DNA of 38,103 nt from Sphaerisporangium album. GTDB lineage: Bacteria > Actinomycetota > Actinomycetes > Streptosporangiales > Streptosporangiaceae. The DNA is taken from the NCBI RefSeq assembly GCF_003323745.1, contig NZ_QOIL01000011.1, forward strand, positions 272,486 through 310,588. The letters run 5' to 3'. This document shows positions 30,996 through 38,103 of this stretch, piece after piece (the stretch's first letter is position 1; each line of letters starts with the position of its first letter). The notes under the pieces are model-generated. The model saw only the letters and a list, made by a program, of their open reading frames with translations. It ran no database searches and was not told where the DNA came from. The translations under genes were made by a program, and so were the position numbers.

Positions 30996-33956
30996 TTGAC
31001 CTTCCGGAACCCCGGCGCGGGTCGGGCGATGCGATTGCCCCGCCGGCCGCGGCTTCTCATTCCCGTCGCGATCACACTGATCGCGATCATCATCTTGTTC
31101 TTCGTCTTCGCCGGCTTCTTCACCGACTGGCTGTGGTTCGACTCCGTCGGTTACACGTCGGTCTTCTCCACGATGGTGGTCACGCAGCTTCTGCTGTTCG
31201 TGATCGGCGCCCTCCTCATGGGCGGCGTCGTCGGCGGCAACATGATCATCGCCTACCGCTCCCGGCCTCTGTTCGGGATGGGCATGTTCGGCGGGGCGCA
31301 GGCGCAGGGCGCCGACCGCTACCGCGCCGCGCTCGACCCCCACCGCAAGCTGATCTTCATCGCGGGCATGGCGATCCTCGGCCTGTTCACCGGCTCCTCG
31401 ACGGCCGGGCAGTGGCGCACGTGGCTGCTCTTCGTGAACGGGACGCCGTTCAACGTCACCGACCCCGAGTTCAAGTACGACGTCTCGTTCTTCATGTTCA
31501 CCTACCCGTTCATCCGGGTGGTGCTGAACTTCCTGTTCACCGCGGTGATCATCTCGATCATCGTCGCGGCGATCGTCCACTACCTGTACGGCGGCTTCCG
31601 CCTGCAGTCGCCGGGCCTGCACGCCACCCGCGCCGCCCGTGTCCACCTGTCGGTCCTGGTCGGGCTGTTCGTGCTGCTCAAGGCCGTGGCCTACTGGGTC
31701 GACCGCTTCGGGCTGGTGTTCTCCGACCGGGGCAAGGTCTTCGGAGCCTCCTACACCGACGTCAACGCCGTCCTCCCCGCCAAGACCATTCTGGCGATCA
31801 TCGCGCTGATCTGCGCCGCGCTCTTCTTCGCGGGCATCTTCAGGCCGGGCGGCATGCTCCCCGGTGTGGGCTTCGGCCTGCTCGTGCTCTCGGCCGTCCT
31901 GGTCGGCGGCGTCTACCCGGCGCTGGTCGAGCAGTTCCAGGTCAAGCCCAACCAGCAGAGCAAAGAGAACGCGTACATCGACCGCAACATCAAGGCGACG
32001 AGAGACGCCTACGGCGTCGCGTCCACCGTGGTGACGCCCTACAGCGCCAAGACGCAGGGCACCCAGCAGGAGCTTCAGAGCGAGGTCTCGACCATCCCCG
32101 GCGTGCGCCTGCTCGACCCCACCGTCCTGCCGCCCACCTTCGAGCAGCTCCAGCAGATCAAGGGCTACTACCAGTTCCCCGAGCAGCTCGACGTCGACCG
32201 GTACAACATCGACGGCGTGTCCCGCGACACGGTCGTCGCGGTGCGCGAGATCGGCAGCGCCCCGGACGGCAACTGGATCAACAACCACCTCGTCTACACC
32301 CACGGCTTCGGGTTCGTCGCCAGCCAGGGAAGCAAGATCGACGCCCAGGGCAAGCCGGACTTCCTCGTCAAGGACATCCCTCCCACCAACGGCCTCGGCC
32401 CGTTCGAGCCGCGCATCTACTTCGGCGAGCACTCTCCCGAGTACTCGATCGTCGGCGGGGACAAGAAGATCGAGCTCGACTTCCCCGAGCAGAGCACCAG
32501 CGCGCAGGGCAGCGGCCAGGAGAACACCACCTACACCGGCAAGGGCGGCGTCCCGATCGGGAACTTCTTCACCCGCCTGCTCTACGCCGGCAAGTACAGC
32601 GAGACCAACCTGCTGCTGTCCTCGGACATCAACAGCAAGTCCCGCATTCTGTACAACCGCGACCCGCGCCAGCGCGTCCAGCAGGTAGCCCCGTTCCTCA
32701 CGCTCGACGGCGACCCGTACCCCGCGATCGTCAACCAGCGCATCGTGTGGATCATCGACGGCTACACCCTCTCGGAGGACTACCCGTACTCCGAGCGGCG
32801 CAGCTTCGGTGAGATGACCCGTGACACCTCCACCGACCGTCTCCTGACGCCGCAACAGCCCCGCGACCACATCAACTACATCCGCAACTCGGTCAAGGCG
32901 ACCGTCGACGCCTACGACGGCACGGTCTCGCTGTACGCCTGGGACGACGCCGACCCGCTGCTGCGGACCTGGCAGAAGGCATTCCCCGGCGTCATCAAGC
33001 CGAAGTCGGAGATCACCCCTCAGCTCATGGAGCACCTGCGCTACCCCGAGGACCTGTTCAAGGTGCAGCGCGACATCCTAGGCAACTACCACGTCACGGA
33101 CGCCAACGCGTTCTACGGCCAGCAGGACTTCTGGAAGGTGCCGGAGGACCCGGCGAGCTCGAAGACCAAGCAGCCTCCGTACTACGTGACGATGAAGATG
33201 CCGAACGAGACGAACCCGCGCTTCTCCCTCACGACCACGATGGTGCCGAACAAACGCGACAACCTGGCGGCGTTCATGTCGGTGGACGCGACGGGCCCCG
33301 CGGGCACGAAGATCCAGATCCTCCAGCTCCCGAGTGATACGACGATCCAGGGTCCCAAACAGGCGCAGAACGCCTTCGACACGAAGGCCGCGAGCGTCCT
33401 GAACGACCTGCGGATCGGCGGCACGACCGAGACGCTGAACGGCAACCTGCTGACGCTGCCGTTCGGCGGCGGTCTGCTGTACGTCCAGCCGGTGTACGTC
33501 CAGCCGAAGGACGTGAACTCCGCGCGGTACCCGACGCTGTTCCGCGTGCTCGTCATGTTCGGGTCGGACGTCGGCATCGGATCCACGCTGAAGGACGCGC
33601 TGGACCAGGTGTTCGGGCAGTCCGGGCAGCTCCCGACCAACCCGACCAACCCGACCACGCCGCTCACGCCTCAGCAGCCGTCGACCGGGGTCCCCACCGA
33701 CCTCACGAAGGCCTTCGACAACGCCCAGAAGGCCTACGACGACGGCCAGGCGGCGATCAAGAGCGGTGACTTCGCGGCTTACGGTGAGGCCCAGAAGCGG
33801 CTGGCGCAGGCGCTGAAGGAGCTGGAGGCCGCTCTGGGCAAGCAGAAGGCCACCCCGTCCGCCAGCCCATCGGCGACGCCCACCCCGGCGTCGTCCGCCG
33901 CGGCGGCGAACGGCGCGACGCCCACGCCGACACCCTCGCCGACGCCCAGCTCGTAA
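30996..33956 (+). CDS. UPF0182-family large membrane protein
   Basis: This 986-aa protein has about seven transmembrane helices in the first 320 residues, including the conserved FFTDWLWFDSVGYTSVF. A large extracytoplasmic region follows (to about residue 890), then a low-complexity tail rich in P, T, S and A. Function is unknown; it is conserved across actinobacteria and cyanobacteria. TTG 30996 follows an AGGGGTGGG site. The tail contains a short coiled-coil-like helix pair (KAFDNAQKAYDDGQAAIKSG) before the disordered end. Confidence 0.93.
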   Translation: MTFRNPGAGRAMRLPRRPRLLIPVAITLIAIIILFFVFAGFFTDWLWFDSVGYTSVFSTMVVTQLLLFVIGALLMGGVVGGNMIIAYRSRPLFGMGMFGGAQAQGADRYRAALDPHRKLIFIAGMAILGLFTGSSTAGQWRTWLLFVNGTPFNVTDPEFKYDVSFFMFTYPFIRVVLNFLFTAVIISIIVAAIVHYLYGGFRLQSPGLHATRAARVHLSVLVGLFVLLKAVAYWVDRFGLVFSDRGKVFGASYTDVNAVLPAKTILAIIALICAALFFAGIFRPGGMLPGVGFGLLVLSAVLVGGVYPALVEQFQVKPNQQSKENAYIDRNIKATRDAYGVASTVVTPYSAKTQGTQQELQSEVSTIPGVRLLDPTVLPPTFEQLQQIKGYYQFPEQLDVDRYNIDGVSRDTVVAVREIGSAPDGNWINNHLVYTHGFGFVASQGSKIDAQGKPDFLVKDIPPTNGLGPFEPRIYFGEHSPEYSIVGGDKKIELDFPEQSTSAQGSGQENTTYTGKGGVPIGNFFTRLLYAGKYSETNLLLSSDINSKSRILYNRDPRQRVQQVAPFLTLDGDPYPAIVNQRIVWIIDGYTLSEDYPYSERRSFGEMTRDTSTDRLLTPQQPRDHINYIRNSVKATVDAYDGTVSLYAWDDADPLLRTWQKAFPGVIKPKSEITPQLMEHLRYPEDLFKVQRDILGNYHVTDANAFYGQQDFWKVPEDPASSKTKQPPYYVTMKMPNETNPRFSLTTTMVPNKRDNLAAFMSVDATGPAGTKIQILQLPSDTTIQGPKQAQNAFDTKAASVLNDLRIGGTTETLNGNLLTLPFGGGLLYVQPVYVQPKDVNSARYPTLFRVLVMFGSDVGIGSTLKDALDQVFGQSGQLPTNPTNPTTPLTPQQPSTGVPTDLTKAFDNAQKAYDDGQAAIKSGDFAAYGEAQKRLAQALKELEAALGKQKATPSASPSATPTPASSAAAANGATPTPTPSPTPSS

Positions 33957-33965
33957 CCACTGGGG

Positions 33966-33993
33966 CGGGGCCGGCGGCACGTCGCCGGCCCCG
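33966..33993 (+). terminator. GC hairpin terminator after UPF0182 gene
   Basis: CGGGGCCGGCG (33966-33976) and CGCCGGCCCCG (33983-33993) form a perfect 11-bp stem with a 6-nt loop, followed by TCTCCC. It separates the membrane-protein gene from the tRNA unit. Confidence 0.7.
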
Positions 33994-34022
33994 TCTCCCG
34001 CGGGGCGCCGGGCCACCGCGAT

Positions 34023-34051
34023 TTGCCAGTGCTCTCCCCGGCCGATAGTCT
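34023..34051 (+). promoter_or_regulatory. Promoter of tRNA-fMet gene
   Basis: TTGCCA (34023-34028), a 17-bp spacer and TAGTCT (34046-34051) place the start roughly 10 nt before the mature tRNA. Confidence 0.6.
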
Positions 34052-34067
34052 CTGTTGTGCAAGCCGA

Positions 34068-34144
34068 CGCGGGGTGGAGCAGCTCGGTAGCTCGCTGGGC
34101 TCATAACCCAGAGGTCGCAGGTTCAAATCCTGCCCCCGCTACCA
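34068..34144 (+). tRNA. Initiator tRNA-Met (anticodon CAT)
   Basis: The 77-nt sequence folds as a cloverleaf with anticodon CAT at 34102-34104 and an encoded CCA end. Initiator hallmarks are present: an unpaired first acceptor position (C1 opposite T72) and three consecutive G-C pairs (GGG/CCC) in the anticodon stem. The T-loop GTTCAAATC is typical. Confidence 0.97.
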
Positions 34145-34146
34145 CG

Positions 34147-34184
34147 AAAGACCCTGGCACCGGAAATCCGGTGCCAGGGTCTTT
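34147..34184 (+). terminator. Terminator of tRNA-fMet unit
   Basis: Perfect 17-bp arms (34147-34163 and 34168-34184) enclose the loop AAAT. The right arm ends in TTT. It starts 3 nt after the tRNA CCA end and also faces the converging prenyltransferase gene. Confidence 0.85.
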
Positions 34185-34199
34185 GGCATTCCAGGGCCC

Positions 34200-35015
34200 T
34201 TACACCAGGCTGCCCCCCTGGGCGACGAACATCGTCACGTCGATCACCGCGACCCCGAGCGTCACCCCGAACGCCGCCCGCCGTACGGAACGCCGCGCCC
34301 CGACGAGCCCGCCCGCGAGCACGAGCGCCACGGCTACGAGCCCGGCCACCGAGACCACGCCGCCCCGATCGCCGGGCGCCAGCGCGATGAGCACGGAGGC
34401 GGCCACCAGGAGGACGGCCGCGCCGAGCCTCGCCGTCGTCGGCCCGAGACGGTGCGGCAGCCCCCGTACCCCGAGCGCGACATCGTCGGCTATGTCCGGC
34501 AGGACGTTGGCGAAGTGGGCACCCATGCCGAGCAGTGCCCCCGCCGCAAGCGCCCACCACGCCGGCCAGGGCCCGCCCGGCAGGCCCAACGTCACGAACG
34601 CCGGCAACAGGCCGAACGCCACCGCGAACGGCAGCGGCGACACCGGGCTCGCCTTCAGCCGGACGTTGTAGAGCCATCCACAGGCGACCGCGACGAGGTG
34701 GACGGCCCCCGCCAGGACGCCCGAGGCCAGCGACAACGGCACGCACAGCGCCAAGGCGGCGAACGCCGCGACCGCCACCACGCGCGGTGCGAAGGAACCC
34801 CCGGCGAGCGGCTTGTCGGAGCGCCGCGTGGCCCGGTCCCGGACACGGTCGATCCAGTCGTTGCTCCAGCCGATCGACAACTGACCCGTGAGCACGGCCG
34901 CCCCCACCAGCAGCGTCCCGCCGGGCCCCCGTCCGACCATCGCCGCGAGCGCGCACCCCGTGGCCGTGACGACGAGCGTGGGACCCGGGTGACATGCCTT
35001 CATCAGCGCAAGCAT
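34200..35015 (-). CDS. UbiA-family prenyltransferase-like membrane protein
   Basis: This 271-aa polytopic protein (about eight helices) has the two aspartate-rich UbiA motifs: NDWIDRVRD (N52-D60) with RRSDKPL after it, and NVLPDIADD near residue 180. UbiA enzymes transfer isoprenoid chains to aromatic or other acceptors. The acceptor here is unknown; quinone-type or SCO-type lipid roles are possible. ATG 35015 is chosen because the first helix starts soon after; upstream codons look non-coding. It is divergent from the polymerase gene. Confidence 0.88.
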   Translation of the reverse strand: MLALMKACHPGPTLVVTATGCALAAMVGRGPGGTLLVGAAVLTGQLSIGWSNDWIDRVRDRATRRSDKPLAGGSFAPRVVAVAAFAALALCVPLSLASGVLAGAVHLVAVACGWLYNVRLKASPVSPLPFAVAFGLLPAFVTLGLPGGPWPAWWALAAGALLGMGAHFANVLPDIADDVALGVRGLPHRLGPTTARLGAAVLLVAASVLIALAPGDRGGVVSVAGLVAVALVLAGGLVGARRSVRRAAFGVTLGVAVIDVTMFVAQGGSLV

Positions 35016-35131
35016 GTGATCAGACTCGACCCCGCACCCCCGCCCGCGCAACGATCTCCCCGGCCCCGCGCCACGACGCACTCGAACCGGTGATCGAAAG
35101 AACCGTCGGACCCCTCGGCTATCGTGCGGGT

Positions 35132-36718
35132 ATGCGGATCGCGGTGACGGCGGACGCGGACGGCGGCACGCTGCGACCGATCGGCGAAGACCCCAGGCGT
35201 GCCGGCGACCTCGCGGCGGCCATGGGCGAGCTGGAGCGCGCCCACCGCCCCCGCTGGGTCTGGCCCGACACCCGCGCCGTCTACCCGGGCCTCCTCGCCC
35301 ATGGGGTGCGCCTTTCGCGCTGTCACGACCTCACGCTCACCGAGTCCCTCCTCCTCGCCCACGAGGGCCGCTACGGCGAGCCCAGGTCCGCCGAGGCCGC
35401 CTATGCCCGGCTCCACGGCCTTCCCGTCCCCGACGACGCGGCAGGGCCGCACGCCGTACAGGACACGCTGTTCGAGCCGGACCCCCCGGAGATCGACCCG
35501 GCGCAGGTCTACACCGACCAGCTACGGCGCATCGAGGCCACGCGCGACCCCACGCGCTTCCGGCTGCTGGTGGCCGCCGAGTCCGCGGGGGCGCTGATCG
35601 CCGCCGAGATGAGCCACGACGGCATGCCCTGGCGCGAGGACGTCCACGACCGGCTCCTGACCGAGCTGCTCGGCCCCCGGCCCATCCACGGCATGCGGCC
35701 GGCCAAGCTCCAGGCCCTCGCCGACCAGATCGGCGCCGCCTTCGGGACCACCGTGAACCCCGACTCCCCGCAGCAGATCCTCAAGGCGTTCAGGTCCGCG
35801 GGCCTCAGCGTCTCCACGACCCGCTCCCACGAGCTCAAGCAGATCGACCATCCCGCCGTTGCCCCTCTGCTCGCCTACAAGGAGCTCTCCCGGCTCCACA
35901 GCTTCCACGGCTGGGCCTGGGCCCACCAATGGGTGCGCGGCGACCGGTTCCACCCCGAGTACGTCGTCGGCGGCGTCGTGTCCGGGCGCTGGGCCACCAG
36001 CGGGGGAGGCGCACTGCAGATCCCCAAGGTCATGCGCCGCGTGGTCGTCGCCGACGAAGGGTGGAGCCTCGTCGTCGCCGACGCCGCCCAGCTCGAACCG
36101 CGCGTGCTGGCGGCGATGGCCGGCGACCGCGGCCTGGCCCGCGCGGCGGGGCAGATCGACCTGTACGCCGCTCTGGCCCAGGCCTTCGGCGGCGCCCGCG
36201 AGAACTCCAAGATCGCCATGCTCTCGGCGATGTACGGCGGCACGAGCGGCGACGCCGCCAAGCTGCTGGCCGTGATGCGCCAGCGCTTCCCGCAGGCGTA
36301 CGGCTTCGTCGAGGACGCCGCGAAGGCCGGCGAGGAAGGCCGGCTGGTGCGCTCCTGGCTCGGACGCACGTCCCCGCCGCCGTCCACCCGGTGGCTCGCC
36401 CTCGTCTCCGGGCCCGAGGGCGCGCGCGCCGCTCGGGACCGAGGGCGCTTCACCCGCAACTTCGTCGTGCAGGCGACCGCGGCCGAATGGGCGCTCACCC
36501 TGATGGCGCTGCTGCGCGGCCTGCTGCCGGATCCGGCCAGGCTGGTGTTCTTCCAGCATGACGAGGTCATGGTTCACTGTCCGCGGGAACTCGCCGACGA
36601 GGTGTCCGCCGCGGTGAGCCGGGCGGCCGAGCAGGCCACCCGGCTCCTCTTCGGCGAGACGCCCGTACGCATCCCTATGCAGGCGGTCGCGGTGTCCTGC
36701 TACGCCGACGCGAAGTAG
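35132..36718 (+). CDS. PolA-like bifunctional 3'-5' exonuclease/DNA polymerase
   Basis: This 528-aa protein has a family A polymerase domain in its C-terminal two-thirds: motif A VVADAAQLEPRVLA (D317), motif B with K360 and Y368 in SKIAMLSAMYGG, and motif C FQHDEVMVH (H476-D477-E478). The shorter N-terminal region resembles a degenerate exonuclease domain. There is no 5' nuclease domain, so it is not the main Pol I. Homologues are widespread in actinobacteria as a second PolA-like enzyme. ATG 35132 lies 6 nt after TATCGT (35120-35125), suggesting a leaderless mRNA. Confidence 0.9.
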   Translation: MRIAVTADADGGTLRPIGEDPRRAGDLAAAMGELERAHRPRWVWPDTRAVYPGLLAHGVRLSRCHDLTLTESLLLAHEGRYGEPRSAEAAYARLHGLPVPDDAAGPHAVQDTLFEPDPPEIDPAQVYTDQLRRIEATRDPTRFRLLVAAESAGALIAAEMSHDGMPWREDVHDRLLTELLGPRPIHGMRPAKLQALADQIGAAFGTTVNPDSPQQILKAFRSAGLSVSTTRSHELKQIDHPAVAPLLAYKELSRLHSFHGWAWAHQWVRGDRFHPEYVVGGVVSGRWATSGGGALQIPKVMRRVVVADEGWSLVVADAAQLEPRVLAAMAGDRGLARAAGQIDLYAALAQAFGGARENSKIAMLSAMYGGTSGDAAKLLAVMRQRFPQAYGFVEDAAKAGEEGRLVRSWLGRTSPPPSTRWLALVSGPEGARAARDRGRFTRNFVVQATAAEWALTLMALLRGLLPDPARLVFFQHDEVMVHCPRELADEVSAAVSRAAEQATRLLFGETPVRIPMQAVAVSCYADAK

Positions 36719-36743
36719 TCCGTAGGAATCCGAATGAGCGGTT

Positions 36744-36777
36744 TGCCGGAGGCGCGGAGTGGTTCGCGCCCCGGGCA
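36744..36777. terminator. Hairpin between convergent genes
   Basis: TGCCGGAGGCGCG (36744-36756) and CGCGCCCCGGGCA (36765-36777) pair with two mismatches. A second stem, GATCAGG/CCTGATC (36797-36817), overlaps the end of the small membrane-protein gene. Confidence 0.5.
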
Positions 36778-36798
36778 CGCGTACTGGTACGAGACCGA

Positions 36799-36990
36799 TC
36801 AGGTCGCGGTCCTGATCAGGTGAACCGACTTCCTGATCGCCCACCCGATCAGGAACAGGCTGAAGAGGGCCTGGATCGTCCGTAGCCAACCAGAGGTGGC
36901 CGTGGCGGCGAAGACCACCACGCCCAGCCACAGGAGGCCGAACACCGCCACCAGGGTGACGGCGGCCCAGTTCAGCCCTCGCTTCCACAT
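36799..36990 (-). CDS. Small two-helix membrane protein
   Basis: This 63-aa protein has two hydrophobic segments (about residues 8-30 and 36-52) separated by a short polar turn, and ends in basic residues. Codon bias fits a real gene. No family is recognised. It lies between the polymerase gene and the next hypothetical gene. Confidence 0.6.
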   Translation of the reverse strand: MWKRGLNWAAVTLVAVFGLLWLGVVVFAATATSGWLRTIQALFSLFLIGWAIRKSVHLIRTAT

Positions 36991-37079
36991 GCGGGAAGTC
37001 TTCCAGGACGACCCTCATGTCACGGCAAAGCCTGGCATCTCGACCCGTGAGCCGGCTCTGCCGATTTCGCCGGGCCCCG

Positions 37080-37481
37080 CTACCGAGGGAGCCTGCGGGC
37101 CGCGCCGGCGCACCGGCGCATGCGCGCGCCGGCTCTCGGGCGGCTCTGGGGCTTCTCCTCCAGATGGGCGAGAAGCGTCTCGGCCGTACGGGCGTCCGAA
37201 AGGATGCGCGTGACCTCTTCGTCGCCCGTCGGCAGCTGCCCCCGCTTGCCCAGCTCGTGCCGCAGGAACGTCAACGGGTCGATGTCCCCCACCGCGTCGG
37301 ATGCCATCGTCGCCCGGGCGGCGGTGAGCAATCCCATGTAGCGGGCGCGAAGGGTCGCTTCGCGGAGCCGCGCCTGCTCCAGATCGTCCAGCAAGGTCCG
37401 GGCGATCTGGAGGAGATCGTCACAGTCCCCCTCCTCGGCCGCGATGTGGGCGCGGATGTCGTCGAACTCCGACCGCGTCAT
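37080..37481 (-). CDS. Hypothetical helical protein
   Basis: This 133-aa protein starts at ATG 37481, behind a good GGAGGTGG site. Two long helices carry heptad-like patterns (MTRSEFDDIRAHIAAEEGD, then DLLQIARTLLDDLEQARLR). A conserved-looking GDIDPLTFLRHELGKRG follows, and then a basic, low-complexity tail. No known domain is recognised. It is transcribed away from the rRNA promoter region. Confidence 0.65.
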   Translation of the reverse strand: MTRSEFDDIRAHIAAEEGDCDDLLQIARTLLDDLEQARLREATLRARYMGLLTAARATMASDAVGDIDPLTFLRHELGKRGQLPTGDEEVTRILSDARTAETLLAHLEEKPQSRPRAGARMRRCAGAARRLPR

Positions 37482-37796
37482 GATGACCACCTCCACGGGA
37501 CGGGTTCCGGACATCGGGGTGATGCCAGCGGAGCCCCGCACCCTCTTCGTAACGGCTGGCGATTGCGGATGACTTGCCGAAGGGTTGCCCCTGCGCGAAT
37601 CGCCTGCATTTGGGATGGCTGAGAGGCGTCAAAGGTTTACCTGAGACCAAAGTGGCGTCGGGCACTCTGGGGATGCTGCTAGAGTTTTCCCTCGTTGGGC
37701 GGCGATCGGGCCCCGAAAGATCAAAAAAATCTTCCGGGCCGCTGGTCTGCCCAGATCCCATCTGACGTCCGGATCCTCCGGGTTGGCGCACAGTGG
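37482..37796. other. Intergenic region upstream of rRNA promoters
   Basis: No gene is seen. An extended -10-like TGC-TAGAGT lies at 37677-37685, possibly an additional rrn promoter, though no good -35 is present. An imperfect hairpin with an A7 loop spans about 37708-37740. Confidence 0.4.
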
Positions 37797-37825
37797 TTGC
37801 GTCCTCCTGAATGATCTGGTAAGTT
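37797..37825 (+). promoter_or_regulatory. rRNA operon promoter P1
   Basis: TTGCGT (37797-37802), a 17-bp spacer and TAAGTT (37820-37825) form a primary-sigma-type promoter directed at the rRNA leader. Confidence 0.6.
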
Positions 37826-37892
37826 AGAGGGGTTGCCCTGGAGACGGGGCGCCATAGTTTAGCAATTTCAGCTTCGGATCGAATCGCTCGAT

Positions 37893-37921
37893 TTGGTCGG
37901 AATTCCTGGAGCTGGTAAACT
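37893..37921 (+). promoter_or_regulatory. rRNA operon promoter P2
   Basis: TTGGTC (37893-37898), a 17-bp spacer and TAAACT (37916-37921) repeat the P1 layout 96 bp downstream. Both -10 elements are preceded by CTGG. Confidence 0.65.
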
Positions 37922-37929
37922 GTGAAACA

Positions 37930-38103
37930 CGAGATGGAAGCCCCGGAGTTCGGATCCCTGGTCGGGTTCGGGTGATGGTGTACGCGTCCGTTTCTTGAGA
38001 ACTCAACAGTGTGTTAAAAGCCAGTGCATGAATCATGCATGAACCTCCGTCTGTCACGGATGGCCGTCTTAGCGGGTGGCTGTCTGGTGGGGATGGATTC
38101 CTT
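37930..38103 (+). other. Leader of a ribosomal RNA operon (16S gene lies beyond the window)
   Basis: The segment TTCTTGAGAACTCAACAGTG at about 37992-38011 is the leader sequence found before 16S rRNA genes in actinomycetes, associated with boxA-type antitermination. A palindrome TGCATGA-A-TCATGCA (38025-38039) and a stem TCCGT/ACGGA (38046-38060) follow. The mature 16S start is not reached. Confidence 0.8.

Noticed and set aside
30447..33035. An 862-codon frame antisense to UPF0182
   Set aside because: Its composition (D, V, G, R and H rich) is that of the complementary strand of a GC-rich gene; no domain is seen.
37708..37740. Hairpin with an A7 loop as a terminator
   Set aside because: The stem needs several bulges, and no U-tract or upstream gene in that direction requires it.
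37824..38057. A 77-codon minus-strand frame in the rRNA leader
   Set aside because: It lies over promoters and the conserved leader and has no coding bias or ribosome site.

Overview
The window is high-GC DNA with GTG/TTG starts, leaderless genes, mycoredoxin, WhiB7, UvrD2 and many XRE/DUF397-type genes. This points to a filamentous actinomycete, most likely Streptosporangiales; the lineage is inferred, not proven. Gene density is about one per kb, with many 4-nt start/stop overlaps.

Left accessory part (1-7.6 kb): a partial hypothetical gene runs off the edge and is divergent from an XRE/DUF5753 regulator plus DUF397 pair. Next come a membrane protein that looks like an M48 peptidase without its HExxH motif, and an AbrB-family membrane protein. 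A decayed stretch (4.0-4.9 kb) follows. An excisionase-like antitoxin gene and a truncated PIN toxin gene were once adjacent; a 1.85-kb IS5-type element now separates them. That element carries its own transposase (two frames joined by a -1 slippery site) and a passenger methyltransferase gene.

Siderophore operon (7.6-13.7 kb, minus strand): ATP-grasp ligase, two IucA/IucC NIS synthetases, a 55-aa microprotein and a PLP decarboxylase. Every junction is a 4-nt ATGA/GTGA overlap. A near-consensus 19-bp iron box lies just upstream of the first gene. There is no hydroxylase, acyltransferase, exporter or receptor nearby, so the product is probably a carboxylate-type siderophore of unknown structure.

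Core actinobacterial block (13.8-34 kb): nudC, mycoredoxin, uvrD2, tesB, whiB7, ABC1 kinase, RRE/ThiF-like protein, YgjP-like protease, zincin DUF2342, Lon-like PDZ protease and UPF0182. As I recall, this matches the order of the Mycobacterium tuberculosis Rv3199c-Rv3193c region, with local additions (esterase, GT-A protein, EEP hydrolase, NUDIX, epimerase, moaE). whiB7 is preceded by a roughly 500-nt leader. The leader has a WhiB7-type promoter, a 110-codon leader ORF, a hairpin overlapping that ORF's stop codon, and a strong intrinsic terminator. This is the layout expected for ribosome-controlled attenuation.

Right end (34-38.1 kb): initiator tRNA-Met with its own promoter and terminator, a UbiA-like prenyltransferase, a PolA-like DNA polymerase and two small proteins. 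The window then ends in tandem sigma-70-type promoters and the antitermination leader of a ribosomal RNA operon, whose 16S gene starts outside the window.
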